The notes under the pieces were generated by a model that saw only the letters and a program-made list of their open reading frames with translations, made no database searches and had not been told where the DNA came from. Shown piece after piece: positions 52,386-61,581 of a DNA stretch of 61,690 nt (within the stretch, counting starts at the first letter, position 1; the number at the start of each line of letters is the position of its first letter). Position numbers and translations under genes: made by a program. The stretch comes from Bryobacterales bacterium (GTDB lineage Bacteria > Acidobacteriota > Terriglobia > Bryobacterales > Bryobacteraceae). The DNA lies in assembly GCA_003163855.1 (NCBI GenBank), contig PLRJ01000194.1:17505-79194 (forward strand), written 5' to 3'.

Positions 52386-53070
52386 CCCATTCGCCGTCCA
52401 CCCACACGGCGCCATCGGCAAAAAACTCTTTCTTCCATATGGGGACTTCGCGTTTAAGGCGGTTGATGCCTTCCAATGCGGCATCGAACGCAGGCTTGCG
52501 GTGGGGAGCCGTTGCCACCACGACGACGCTAGCTTCTCCAATTTCGAGACGGCCCAGACGATGTACCATACCAATGCGGCCAATGGCAAACTGAGCGGCG
52601 ATCTCCCGGCCGATCCGGGCCATTTGCGGCAGAGCCATCTGCTCATAGCATTCATATTCCAGATGAGTAGTCGCTCTTCCCTTTGTGTTATTTCGCACCA
52701 CGCCATCGAAAACCACCACCGCGCCATCTTCCGGACGCTGTAGGGCCTTCACAAGTTGACGGGAATCGATGGCGTCGCGAACAATGGCAAACACGTGTCC
52801 TTCTGCCTCTGGTAGTGCGGGAACCGATCCGCCGCTTACCGGGGGCAGAAACGCCACTTCGTCATTGTCGGTCAGGGTTGTATCAGGCGGGGCGAACTCT
52901 CTGTTCCTCGCAAACAAAATCGACGAGCGCTTGTCGCGCAGGGTTTCAAAACGTTGAAAATAGGACTCAAAAAGATCGGCGACGGTCGTCCCCGCGGGCA
53001 GTTCCACTGTGTCCTCGGCGCGCCCTGTAATGTCTTTCAGGATGCCGAAAAAGAGTACATTCACCCGCAT
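52342..53070 (-). CDS. Fused molybdopterin synthase, MoaD-MoaE
   Basis: The 242-residue protein joins the sulfur carrier MoaD (residues 1-81) to the catalytic subunit MoaE (about 88-235). The MoaD part ends in PPVSGG, whose Gly80-Gly81 would be the C-terminal thiocarboxylate in free MoaD. The MoaE part has the substrate-binding HRLGRLEIGEASV and the Lys-rich KREVPIWKKEFF region. Together they convert precursor Z (cPMP) to molybdopterin. In this fusion the diglycine is internal, so cleavage after Gly81 is probably needed. Divergent from ybgC, 73 bp apart. Confidence 0.92.
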   Translation of the reverse strand: MRVNVLFFGILKDITGRAEDTVELPAGTTVADLFESYFQRFETLRDKRSSILFARNREFAPPDTTLTDNDEVAFLPPVSGGSVPALPEAEGHVFAIVRDAIDSRQLVKALQRPEDGAVVVFDGVVRNNTKGRATTHLEYECYEQMALPQMARIGREIAAQFAIGRIGMVHRLGRLEIGEASVVVVATAPHRKPAFDAALEGINRLKREVPIWKKEFFADGAVWVDGEWDEKLLATSSLRAPL

Positions 53071-53143
53071 GTTGAAATGCTAGCAAGCGCCGAGTTTACC
53101 GCACGTCTATACTGAGGAGCCGATTGGGAAGGTACGAAACAAA

Positions 53144-53569
53144 TTGCATGAGACAAGACTGAGAGTCAGATACTCGGAGACCGACCAGATGGGCGTGGTT
53201 TATCACGCAAACTACCTAGTGTGGATGGAAGTAGGGCGCGTCGAACTGGTTCGGTCGCTGGGGATAAATTATCACGACCTGGAGAGCCGCGAAGGCTTGC
53301 TTCTGTCGGTTGTGGAGGTGGAATGCCGCTACCTGGCGCCGGCTAAGTACGACCAGGAGGTGGCGGTCCACACTGCAATTGAAGAGATGAACGCGCGCCT
53401 GCTTCGCTTTAAATACACCATCCAGAATGCCGCCAGCGGCCAGCTTCTGACTCGAGGTTTCACCCGGCACATGTGGCTGAATCGCGAGTTCAAGCCGACC
53501 AAACTTCCGGAGCGCTACCTCGAAATGCTGCGCGGCGCATTGCCCGCGTTTATTGAAGAGGTGCGTTAA
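53144..53569 (+). CDS. ybgC: Acyl-CoA thioesterase, YbgC/4HBT family
   Basis: This 141-residue hotdog-fold thioesterase has the motif YSETDQMGVVYHANYLVWME with the catalytic Asp, and the typical hotdog strands afterwards. It hydrolyses short acyl-CoAs and often goes with envelope functions. It starts at TTG 53144; the ATG at 53149 is out of frame. It overlaps the next gene by 1 bp in TAATG. Confidence 0.9.
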   Translation: MHETRLRVRYSETDQMGVVYHANYLVWMEVGRVELVRSLGINYHDLESREGLLLSVVEVECRYLAPAKYDQEVAVHTAIEEMNARLLRFKYTIQNAASGQLLTRGFTRHMWLNREFKPTKLPERYLEMLRGALPAFIEEVR

Positions 53570-54219
53570 TGATTCACGAAATACTGCCCGTTGGCCAGTT
53601 GCGCTGCAATTGCTCGATTTTCGGCGATGAAGCGTCGCGCGAGGCGATTGTGGTGGACCCGGGCGACGACTTGTCTTCCATCAATGCACGGCTGGACAAA
53701 CACGGACTGAAGGTAAAGGCGATTATCATCACGCATGGGCATATCGACCACGTGATGGGCGCCGCTAAACTGCGCGCGCAGACGGGCGCGCCGGTTTACA
53801 TGAACGAACGCGATAATATGCAACTCGATATACTCGACGTTCAGGCGCGCTGGTTACAGGTGGAAACGCCGGAGCGTCCGGAGATTGACACCTTTGCTGG
53901 CGACGGCACAGTCTTGAAGCTTGGCGCCGCCGATTTCGAAATACGCGAAACGCCCGGCCACACGCAAGGGAGCCTTTGTATCTGGATTCCGCAGCAAAAC
54001 ACCTTGCTCGCGGGCGACACCCTGTTCCGCGACTCCATTGGGCGAACCGACTTCCCTGGCGGCGACGGACGAAAAATCATCGCCTCGATAAAGACCAAAT
54101 TACTCGATCTGCCGGAGGAGGCGCTGGTAGTGCCGGGGCATGGCCAAAACACAACCATTGGACGCGAGAAGGAGCACAATCCCTTTTTGCTGGGAACAAT
54201 GTACCCTGACAATCACTAG
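53569..54219 (+). CDS. Metallo-beta-lactamase-fold hydrolase (glyoxalase II-like)
   Basis: The 216-residue protein has the zinc motif THGHIDHVMGA, the His in ETPGHTQGSLCIW, Asp in LAGDTLFRDSIGRTDF, and His in VVPGHGQNTTIGREKEHNPF. It fits the YcbL/glyoxalase II-like group that hydrolyses thioesters. It is coupled to ybgC through TAATG. Its TAG stop shares bases with the stop of the convergent HtrA gene (CTAG, 54216-54219). Confidence 0.92.
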   Translation: MIHEILPVGQLRCNCSIFGDEASREAIVVDPGDDLSSINARLDKHGLKVKAIIITHGHIDHVMGAAKLRAQTGAPVYMNERDNMQLDILDVQARWLQVETPERPEIDTFAGDGTVLKLGAADFEIRETPGHTQGSLCIWIPQQNTLLAGDTLFRDSIGRTDFPGGDGRKIIASIKTKLLDLPEEALVVPGHGQNTTIGREKEHNPFLLGTMYPDNH

Positions 54220-55832
54220 TCTGGAGGCAATCGGCCCGCGAGATAAGACCGTTCCGGTTGGCCATGATGCCCAGAAATGGACGGCCAGCGCACAATATGG
54301 ACCGCCACCGGCTGCCCGGGTTTGAAGGCCCCTTGCACCTTCATGACGTCATCCGGCGAGAGAACCGGGATGCGATTGATAGACAGAATCGTATCGCCTT
54401 CACGCATGCCTATGTCATCGGCGAACGAGCCCGGATCGACCGTTACAACCTTCACCCCGCTCTTATCGCCTATCGCCAGATCCCCGCGTTCTTTCTCCGT
54501 CAGCCGCTGAATGGTGATGCCGAACTTACTCGGCTTGGCTACCGGCCCTTGCGAAACAGGCGTTGGAGGAGCGGCGGTCGGAGCGGCCTGCTGGTCGCCA
54601 TGCACCGCCGACCGATCAATGATGTCCACCTTGTAATCCGATTTCTTACCATCGCGATCCACTGTCAGCTTTACCGCCGACCCGATGGGCAGATCGGCCA
54701 CGCGCGTCACCAGGTCGTCGCCATCCTTCACCGGCTTATCATTCATGGCAATAATCACGTCGTCCGCTTTAATTCCGGCTTTGCCCGCCGGACCACTGGG
54801 CACAACGGAGCCGACCATCACGCCATGATCCAGCCCGAAAGCCAGCAGCGTGTCGGCCTGGTTCGACGAGTTGCGCCAGCTGATTCCTATTGCTCCGCGG
54901 ACCACTCGGCCAGAGCGAATGATGTCGTTGTAAACCTTCACCGCCGTGTTCGAGGGCAGCGCAAAGCCGATGCCCTCATAGGACCCGCTGCGCGTCGCAA
55001 TCATCGTATTCACGCCAATTACTTCGCCCCTGATATTCAACAGCGGTCCACCGCTGTTCCCAGGGTTGATGGCCGCATCGGTCTGCAGAAAATTCTGAAA
55101 TGAGTTCGCGCCGGGAAGATCGCGGCTGGTGCGCTGCGCGCTGACGATGCCTGCCGTTACTGTCGCCTGCAAGCCAAATGGTGACCCAATCGCAATCACC
55201 CAATCGCCCACCTGCACGCTGTCTGAATTGCCAATCTGCACGGGTGAAAGCGGATGCGGCGTGTCCACTTTCAACACTGCCAAATCGGTTTCCGAATCAA
55301 AACCCACCACGCGGCCGCGATACTCGACATCGTCACCAGCCAGCTTCACCTTGATGCGATCCGCGTTCTCCACCACGTGCTGGTTGGTCAATATGTAGCC
55401 GTTCTTATCCACTACAAAACCGGTGCCTGAACCTTCGCTGCGGAATGATTTGGGCTCCTGCCGTCCGAAGAACTTGCGAAACATCTCCGATGGGTTGCGC
55501 TCGGAATCGCCGCTGGTCGGGTCCGGTTGGCTGTCATCGTCCTGGTCTGAATCGGGAATCTTCAAGTGCTTACCCGGCTTGTGAAGATAGTCCGATTCGA
55601 TATACACAACCGAAGGCTCTACGCGCTTGGTGAGCTTGGTAAATTCATTGGCGATGGGAACCGCTTGCGGAATGCTAAGCGGCGATGCGTCGGGCGCGCC
55701 CGCGTAGCTCTGATGGTCAGCTTTTACGCCTGTGTTGATAACCGTTCCAATCACGATGCCGATGATCAGAGTGAAAAACAGCAAAACAAAGCTGTATATC
55801 TTCGGCCGACTTAGTTTAAGTGCGAAACGCAT
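54216..55832 (-). CDS. Membrane-anchored HtrA/DegP-like serine protease with two PDZ domains
   Basis: The 538-residue protein has one N-terminal membrane helix (IYSFVLLFFTLIIGIVIGTV) and a linker rich in Asp/Ser/Pro. A trypsin-like domain has the triad His in LTNQHVVENADR, Asp in ETDLAVLKV and Ser in INPGNSGGPLL. Two PDZ domains follow (SGPAGKAGIKADDVI and PGSFADDIGMREGDTI). It degrades or refolds misfolded envelope proteins. I start at ATG 55832; the longer frame to 55892 lacks support. The EamA transporter gene ends 22 bp upstream on the same strand. Confidence 0.93.
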   Translation of the reverse strand: MRFALKLSRPKIYSFVLLFFTLIIGIVIGTVINTGVKADHQSYAGAPDASPLSIPQAVPIANEFTKLTKRVEPSVVYIESDYLHKPGKHLKIPDSDQDDDSQPDPTSGDSERNPSEMFRKFFGRQEPKSFRSEGSGTGFVVDKNGYILTNQHVVENADRIKVKLAGDDVEYRGRVVGFDSETDLAVLKVDTPHPLSPVQIGNSDSVQVGDWVIAIGSPFGLQATVTAGIVSAQRTSRDLPGANSFQNFLQTDAAINPGNSGGPLLNIRGEVIGVNTMIATRSGSYEGIGFALPSNTAVKVYNDIIRSGRVVRGAIGISWRNSSNQADTLLAFGLDHGVMVGSVVPSGPAGKAGIKADDVIIAMNDKPVKDGDDLVTRVADLPIGSAVKLTVDRDGKKSDYKVDIIDRSAVHGDQQAAPTAAPPTPVSQGPVAKPSKFGITIQRLTEKERGDLAIGDKSGVKVVTVDPGSFADDIGMREGDTILSINRIPVLSPDDVMKVQGAFKPGQPVAVHIVRWPSISGHHGQPERSYLAGRLPPD

Positions 55833-55854
55833 ACCGCGAACCCGTAGGAAGCCT

Positions 55855-56766
55855 TTATGTAGATAGTATAGAGCCCAAAGCGCTGGCCGCATTCTTCGGC
55901 TTCAGTTCCACCGCTAATATTCCCGCCAGAATCAAGCCGCCGCCTATAAGCGCAGCAGCTCGTAACGGCTCTCCGAAAGCCACCGCCGTCACCAGCGCAA
56001 ACACCGGTTCTAAAGCGAATATCACGGCTGTCCGCGTAGGCGTGGTGTACTTCTGACCCCAGGTTTGTAGCGCAAATGCCATGGCAGTGGCAAATACCGC
56101 TGTCAAGATAATCGCCATGACAACGCCCAAGTTCCACCGCGCAACCGGATGCTCCACCGCCAGAGAAACGCCTGACAGCGCCGCGGCGCAAGCGATTTGA
56201 CCAAGCGCCACCGCTTCGAACGCATGCCGCTTGGACGCTCTGCCAAGCGCCAGCAGATGAAACGCGAAGGCCACTGCGCAACCGAGCGTCAGCACATCGC
56301 CCACATTTACTTGAAGCCGCGAACTCCCCTCCGGCAGCGTCATCAGTACCATGCCGGCGGAGGCCAGCGTCAGCCCGATCAACTCAGCTTTAGCCGGCAA
56401 ACGGCGATAAATGACCGCAACCAGCATCGGAACCAGCACAATGTAAAGCCCGGTGAGGAAACCCGAATTGCCCGCGCTGGTGTACTTCAGACCGAACGTC
56501 TGAAGCATGTAGCCGAGCCAAAGAAAACATCCCGCTCCCGCTCCGCTGCGTAAACCCGCCGTCAACTCCTTCGTGCGCAGGCGCCGGAAGGCAGGCAGAA
56601 AGATAATCAGCATGCACAGACTCGCCAGCGTAAACCGCAGCGACAGAAAGTAGACGGTTGAAATCTGCGTCAAGGCACCCTTGACCACAACGAAGGTTGT
56701 GCCCCACACCAGCGCCACTAATGCCAGCGCTGAATCGGCCTGCCAGCGCGCCGGAACCGCTGCCAT
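55855..56766 (-). CDS. EamA/DMT-family transporter
   Basis: The 303-residue protein has about ten membrane helices in two similar halves, the EamA duplication. Motifs include LVALVWGTTFVVVKGALTQ at the N-terminus and the second-half AVIFALEPVFALVTAVAFGE. Such proteins export small metabolites or amino acids; the substrate cannot be told. The ATG overlaps the stop of the M20 peptidase gene by one base. Confidence 0.9.
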   Translation of the reverse strand: MAAVPARWQADSALALVALVWGTTFVVVKGALTQISTVYFLSLRFTLASLCMLIIFLPAFRRLRTKELTAGLRSGAGAGCFLWLGYMLQTFGLKYTSAGNSGFLTGLYIVLVPMLVAVIYRRLPAKAELIGLTLASAGMVLMTLPEGSSRLQVNVGDVLTLGCAVAFAFHLLALGRASKRHAFEAVALGQIACAAALSGVSLAVEHPVARWNLGVVMAIILTAVFATAMAFALQTWGQKYTTPTRTAVIFALEPVFALVTAVAFGEPLRAAALIGGGLILAGILAVELKPKNAASALGSILST

Positions 56767-58046
56767 CAGATGTTCTGTTCAGTCGTTCTATCCGTCAGTG
56801 CCGCCAATATCAGTAGCACGCGCCGCAGCCCCAAATCACGGCCTTCCGGTGAATACCATTCCTGACCGGTATGTGCTCCACCGCCCTGCCCACCGGCGCC
56901 AATCGAAACCGCCGCCAAGCCCATGGATAATGGCACATTGGCATCAGTAGACGCGCAGTCCACCCTTGACTTGATGTTCAGGTACGAATCCACCGCCTGA
57001 ATGGTGCGCAGCAGTGGGGATTGATCGGGCAGCCTTCCCCCAGGCCGTGAACCCAGTTCCTTCACCTTAGCGTTTAAACGATCACAGCGCGCATTGCGAT
57101 TGCTGCTCTCCAAGCCGCGCTCCACCGACGCTGTCAGCAGAGCCGACAACTCTTCCAGCAGCGCGGGCTCTTCCGACCGCAAGTCCAGCTTCGCGCGTGC
57201 ACTCGACGGAATGGAGTTCACGCTTGTCCCGCCCTCAATAATTCCGAAGTTGTAAGAACAGCGCGCGCGCCGCTCTGCGCTCAGCTTGAAATCGGCGTCG
57301 CGCACGAAGGACGCAATGACATTCGCCAGCGCGTGCACTGGATTCGGTGTTCCATAGTCGTTCCAGCTATGGCCGCCCGGTCCGCTAAAACTCACTTCGA
57401 AGCGGCGGCTGGCCAGCGCTTGGGCGGTTACATGGTCGGTAGACGGCCCATCCAGCACCAGAAACGCTTTCAGCTTCGCGATTCGCGGATGGTGCCGGCA
57501 CAAATAACGCATGCCGCTTAAATTGCCCTCGCCCTCTTCGCCTACGTTCGCCACCAGCAGCAAGCTTGCGGCTAAACCATGCAACTCCGGCGTTTCCGCC
57601 ATCACCCGCGCCAACGCCAGCAGCGCCGACAATCCCGACCCGTTGTCCGCCGTCCCCGGACCGGTTAACCTTCCATCCGCCGCATAGTAAATGTCTTCCG
57701 GCCTGCCCGGCGCCAGCACCGTATCCAAGTGCGCCGAAACTACCAGCACCGCATCATCTTCATTCGCGCCCAACGTCGCCAGGACGTTTCCCGCCCGATC
57801 CAGTTTCGCGTTCCAGCCGCACGCCTCCAGTTCGTTGCGGAACCATTCAGCACGTGCCTGTTCGAAAAAAGTGGCCGCTGGTATGCGGCACAACTGCAGG
57901 TGGATCTCATTAATCCAGCCGCGCTCGCGCGAAAACCAGCGCTGCGCCTGAAAGAGGGGCGTCTGCTCAGCCAATTGAGCTACGCGCCGCACCTCCATCG
58001 CCGTACGGGCCGATGCTGGTGGCAAGGTCTTTGGTTGGGTAGCCAA
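56766..58046 (-). CDS. M20-family metallopeptidase
   Basis: The 426-residue protein shows the M20 motifs: zinc His/Asp in VVSAHLDTVL, bridging Asp in GTADNGSGLSALLALAR, catalytic Glu pair in ANVGEEGEGN, Asp in FLVLDGPS, a dimerisation domain with SGPGGHSW, and a late His in GGAHTGQEWY. It is closest to tripeptidase T-like or M20 dipeptidases. It probably frees amino acids from small peptides. It shares an operon with the EamA transporter, which could export or exchange the products. Confidence 0.9.
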   Translation of the reverse strand: MATQPKTLPPASARTAMEVRRVAQLAEQTPLFQAQRWFSRERGWINEIHLQLCRIPAATFFEQARAEWFRNELEACGWNAKLDRAGNVLATLGANEDDAVLVVSAHLDTVLAPGRPEDIYYAADGRLTGPGTADNGSGLSALLALARVMAETPELHGLAASLLLVANVGEEGEGNLSGMRYLCRHHPRIAKLKAFLVLDGPSTDHVTAQALASRRFEVSFSGPGGHSWNDYGTPNPVHALANVIASFVRDADFKLSAERRARCSYNFGIIEGGTSVNSIPSSARAKLDLRSEEPALLEELSALLTASVERGLESSNRNARCDRLNAKVKELGSRPGGRLPDQSPLLRTIQAVDSYLNIKSRVDCASTDANVPLSMGLAAVSIGAGGQGGGAHTGQEWYSPEGRDLGLRRVLLILAALTDRTTEQNI

Positions 58047-58085
58047 TGTTTGTAAGTTCTGCGCTTCGCAGCGTTAACTTGTAGT

Positions 58086-58745
58086 TTACTTGGCATCTGA
58101 ACGCTGCGTCACATAAAACGGCCGCACCCAATCGAAAGCCATTAAAACGTCGCCTTGTGACAAGCTATGCCCCGCTTCTTCCCAGTGCAAGGTCACCTCC
58201 GCTCCCGCCTCCCGCAGGAAAACAGCCAGTTCCTGCGCCTGGTCTGTTTGCACCAGCGGGTCATGGATACCGCTTAATAACAAAACCGGCTTGCCAGCCA
58301 ATTTCCCTTTAGTTGCCGCTTCTCCAACTCCGTAGATGGGACAGAGGCCGCGCATCAAAACCGCCCCGCCGAAATGATCCGCTGCCCGCAGCAGCAAGCG
58401 AACTCCAATGGTCGCGCCAGCCGAAAATCCAAGCAACAGCAAGCGCGCGTGCGCCAATCCATACGCGTTGGCAGCTTTGCTCACAAATGCCGCCAGCTCT
58501 TCGGTTCGCTCATTCAACTCGCGATGATCATCTTGGCCTTCTTCCGACCTCTCAAAAAAACGCGAAGATCCCGAATCCTCCACTTTGCCCCGCGGGCTCA
58601 ACAGCGCTGCCCCAGGCGCAATCGCGCGCCCCACCGCCATCAGGCTGTTTTCATCACCCCCTGCTCCGTGCAGCAGCAGCAACGCGGGCGCTCCCGTCTT
58701 CGTCGCCGCCTCAAACCGGTGAATAAAGTCCAACCTTAATTCCAT
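58086..58745 (-). CDS. Alpha/beta hydrolase, phospholipase/carboxylesterase type
   Basis: The 219-residue protein has LLLLHGAGGDENSL (oxyanion region), nucleophile LLLGFSAGA, Asp in LLSGIHDPLVQTDQ and His in EEAGHSLSQGD. It resembles bacterial carboxylesterases of the acyl-protein-thioesterase group. ATG 58745 fits this family; the upstream extension would overlap the divergent gene. A 39-bp gap follows to the M20 gene start. Confidence 0.88.
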   Translation of the reverse strand: MELRLDFIHRFEAATKTGAPALLLLHGAGGDENSLMAVGRAIAPGAALLSPRGKVEDSGSSRFFERSEEGQDDHRELNERTEELAAFVSKAANAYGLAHARLLLLGFSAGATIGVRLLLRAADHFGGAVLMRGLCPIYGVGEAATKGKLAGKPVLLLSGIHDPLVQTDQAQELAVFLREAGAEVTLHWEEAGHSLSQGDVLMAFDWVRPFYVTQRSDAK

Positions 58746-58778
58746 CTTCGGTCCAATATACCCGCAAGCCTGCCGTTT

Positions 58779-59258
58779 ATGATGATGAAAATGCCAGTTG
58801 CGATCATCTACGACGATGCAAGCTACCACGAAGGCGCTCCCGCGTTCCTGAATAAGCGCTTAAAACGCGAAAGCAGCGGAACCCACATTGGCATGTACCT
58901 CGCCTGGATTATCATGAGCCGACTGGAGAGTTTTCAGTTACGTCAAACCGTGGCTGATCCGATTGAACAACTTCGCAGCCGCCAGATCACCGGCCGCGAC
59001 TTTCTCTTCGCTCACTGCGCCGGTAAACTTTCCAGCGACGTACTAAATCCCGAGGCCAATGCCTTTACTCAGCATTACTACGAAAATCAGTATTTGCGCG
59101 ACTACGATAACATCCTGCTGGGACAGTTGAACAGCACCTACCTGATTCCCTGCACTTGGCCCAATTACAACCGCATAGCCGCCTGCATTGATCAGCGTCT
59201 GCGCGACTTTCGCGGCGGCGAGTCACCCGGTCTTGCCAAGCCCGCGGCTGCGTCTTAG
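58779..59258 (+). CDS. Conserved hypothetical protein with YDDASYHEG motif
   Basis: The 159-residue protein is not assigned. It begins MMMKMPVAIIYDDASYHEGA, followed by THIGMYLAWIIMSRLESFQL and later FTQHYYENQYLRDYDNIL and a Trp/Asn/Arg-rich segment. The Asp-Asp-Ala-Ser-x-His pattern and the TH-x-(G)-MYLAW segment look like a small family of bacterial proteins (DUF7832-like) of unknown role. It is 6 bp before the GH5 gene on the same strand. No signal peptide. Confidence 0.7.
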   Translation: MMMKMPVAIIYDDASYHEGAPAFLNKRLKRESSGTHIGMYLAWIIMSRLESFQLRQTVADPIEQLRSRQITGRDFLFAHCAGKLSSDVLNPEANAFTQHYYENQYLRDYDNILLGQLNSTYLIPCTWPNYNRIAACIDQRLRDFRGGESPGLAKPAAAS

Positions 59259-59264
59259 TATTCG

Positions 59265-60479
59265 ATGCAACACTCCCGCCGTCATTTCCTCGCCGCCAGC
59301 AGCATCCTTCCCCTAGCCGCCACAGCCGCCTCTGCTCAAACTTTCGTTCGCGCCTCCGGCAAACAGATCCTCACCCCGGATGGCAAGCCGTTGCTGTTGC
59401 GAGGCACCAATCTAGGCAACTGGCTCGAACCGGAGGGCTACATGTTTCTCTTCGAACAAGGCCCGGCTTCGCCGCGTGAGATTGAAGACTTCTTCGCTGA
59501 ACTCATTGGCCCCGCAGCCACTGCCGCTTTCTGGCGAGCCTACCGCGAGAACTACATTATGCAAGCCGATATGCAGTTTCTGCAACGCTGCGGATTCAAC
59601 TCGGTGCGCGTGCCCCTGCACTACAAGTTCTTCCTGATCGATTCCGGCTTCGCCCTGCTCGATCCGCTCATCAACTGGTGCCGCGAAGCTGGTCTCTGGG
59701 TCATCCTCGACATGCACTGCGCCCCAGGCGGCCAAACCGGAACCAACATTGATGACAGCTACGGCTATCCCTGGCTCTACGAGAGTTCCAAGGATCAGGA
59801 GTTGTTAATCGACATCTGGAAGCATATAGCTCGGCACTATGCGCATGAACCCGTCGTGCTGGGCTACGATCTGCTCAATGAACCCATCCCGCATTTCCCG
59901 CAGCTGCATCGTTACAACGCCGCTTTGGAGCCGCTCTACAAGCGCATCACCACAGCCATTCGCAGCGAAGACCCCAATCACATCATCATTCTGGGAGGCG
60001 CGCAATGGGACTCCAATTTCGAAGTCTTCGGGCCGCCTTTCGACGACAATCTCCTCTACCAGTTCCACAAATACTGGACCCCGCCGACCACCGCCGTCAT
60101 CGAGAGCTACCTGAAGTTTCGAGATCGCTACAACGTCCCTATCTGGTGCGGCGAATCAGGCGAGAACACTGACGACTGGATCGGCAAGTTTGTACGGACA
60201 CTGGAGAGCAATCAAGTGGGCTGGTGCTTCTGGCCGTATAAGAAGATGGAGAAGCCGTCCAGCCCAGTATCGATCCCAAAACCGGGGCACTGGGATGAAA
60301 TCGTAGCCTTTGCCAAACTGCCCGGTGGGACCGGCAATGCTGAAAAGCTCATAGCTGCCCGGCCATCGCTAGAAACCTCCCGCGCCGCCTGCGACGAACT
60401 GCTGAAAAACATTCAATTTGCTAACTGCCGGATCAATCCAGGCTACCTGCAAGCTCTAGGGCTCAAAGCCTCACCATAA
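59265..60479 (+). CDS. Glycoside hydrolase family 5 (exported, Tat-like signal)
   Basis: The 404-residue protein has a Tat-like signal (SRRHFLAAS, cleaved near ASAQ) and a GH5 barrel. It shows LLRGTNLGNWLEPEGYMF, the acid/base Glu in GYDLLNEPIPHF, and the nucleophile Glu in IWCGESGENTDDW. It is probably a beta-glucanase/mannanase-type hydrolase of plant or microbial polysaccharide; exact specificity cannot be told. It starts 6 bp after the hypothetical gene. Confidence 0.9.
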   Translation: MQHSRRHFLAASSILPLAATAASAQTFVRASGKQILTPDGKPLLLRGTNLGNWLEPEGYMFLFEQGPASPREIEDFFAELIGPAATAAFWRAYRENYIMQADMQFLQRCGFNSVRVPLHYKFFLIDSGFALLDPLINWCREAGLWVILDMHCAPGGQTGTNIDDSYGYPWLYESSKDQELLIDIWKHIARHYAHEPVVLGYDLLNEPIPHFPQLHRYNAALEPLYKRITTAIRSEDPNHIIILGGAQWDSNFEVFGPPFDDNLLYQFHKYWTPPTTAVIESYLKFRDRYNVPIWCGESGENTDDWIGKFVRTLESNQVGWCFWPYKKMEKPSSPVSIPKPGHWDEIVAFAKLPGGTGNAEKLIAARPSLETSRAACDELLKNIQFANCRINPGYLQALGLKASP

Positions 60480-60772
60480 CTAGCATGCGCTACCGCGGAA
60501 AACCGGGACTGACTTGTTTTTGCCGCCACGGTTGACTCCTTTGGGTGAGTACGATTGTGAAAGCTCAGTCTGGCGCTACTCACGCGCGCCGATGGTATTG
60601 CATTTCAGAGCCCCGCGGCTTGTATGGAATACGCGTGCTCGCAGATGCATTAACATGCGGAGCTCAGACGCGCCGTCGTGCTGCGCTGCCATTACCCATA
60701 CCGGCCTGATCTCGCAATACTCCGCAGTGATCTTCTGACATAGATTAATGTCTGACCAATTGCGAGAAAGAC
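60480..60772. other. 293-bp intergenic region
   Basis: No gene, RNA or clear regulatory element seen. A 74-codon plus-strand frame (60514-60738) has an unusual Arg/Cys-rich composition and no ribosome-binding site, and I do not call it. A promoter for the SDR gene probably lies here. Confidence 0.4.
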
Positions 60773-61570
60773 ATGCCTACATTTAACAAATTCGCCGTCG
60801 TTACCGGTGCATCCAGTGGAATTGGCTACGAACTGGCAAAGCAATTTGCGCAGAATGGATTTGACCTTCTGGTCGTAGCGGAAGACGAAACAATCGACTC
60901 AGTCGCCCACGAACTCCAGTCCTCGGGCGCTTCAGCAGAATCTCTGAAAGTCGATCTGGCCTCTCATGACGGGGTGCACCAACTTCAGTCAACCATCCAG
61001 AACGCCGGTCGTCCGCTAGATGCCATCGCCATCAATGCCGGTGTTGGTGTCAGCGGTCGGTTCGTTGAAACTGATCTTGCTGAAGAATTGAATATGGTCA
61101 ACTTGAACGTAGTTTCTACGCTCCATCTGGCTAAGTTCGCCGTCAGGCAAATGGTTGGAAGGGGCGAAGGCCGCATCCTTTTTACGGCCTCGATCGCTGG
61201 AACCATGCCTACGCCGTATGAGACTGTTTATGGTGCTACAAAAGCGTTTGTCCGCTCACTCTCCCAGGGTCTGCGAGAGGAGTTAAAGGACACCGGAGTT
61301 TCGGTCACGGCTTTGATGCCCGGCGCAACCGAAACCAATTTTTTCCATCGCGCGGGGGCCGATGACACAAAACTGGGAGTTATGGAGAAGGACGACCCAG
61401 CGGACGTAGCCAAGGAAGGCTTCGAGGCTTTAATGGCTGGCAAAGATCACGTCGTAGCCGGATCGCTGAAGAATAAGGTTCAGGCAGCCGCTGGCTACGT
61501 TTTACCCGACCCGATGGTGGCGAAAGCTCACGCGAGCCAGTCTGCACCTGGCAGTGCGAACAAGAAGTAG
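60773..61570 (+). CDS. Short-chain dehydrogenase/reductase
   Basis: The 265-residue classical SDR has the cofactor motif TGASSGIGYELAKQF, the NAG-like motif AINAGVGVSG, catalytic Ser in LFTASIAG and Tyr-x3-Lys in YETVYGATKAFV. NAD(P)-dependent oxidation or reduction of an unknown alcohol/ketone. The next frame starts 11 bp later on the same strand. Confidence 0.9.
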   Translation: MPTFNKFAVVTGASSGIGYELAKQFAQNGFDLLVVAEDETIDSVAHELQSSGASAESLKVDLASHDGVHQLQSTIQNAGRPLDAIAINAGVGVSGRFVETDLAEELNMVNLNVVSTLHLAKFAVRQMVGRGEGRILFTASIAGTMPTPYETVYGATKAFVRSLSQGLREELKDTGVSVTALMPGATETNFFHRAGADDTKLGVMEKDDPADVAKEGFEALMAGKDHVVAGSLKNKVQAAAGYVLPDPMVAKAHASQSAPGSANKK

Positions 61571-61581
61571 CCGGACGTCCG

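Noticed and set aside
60514..60738. 74-codon frame after the GH5 gene
   Set aside because: Arg/Cys-rich composition, no ribosome-binding site, no resemblance to a real protein.
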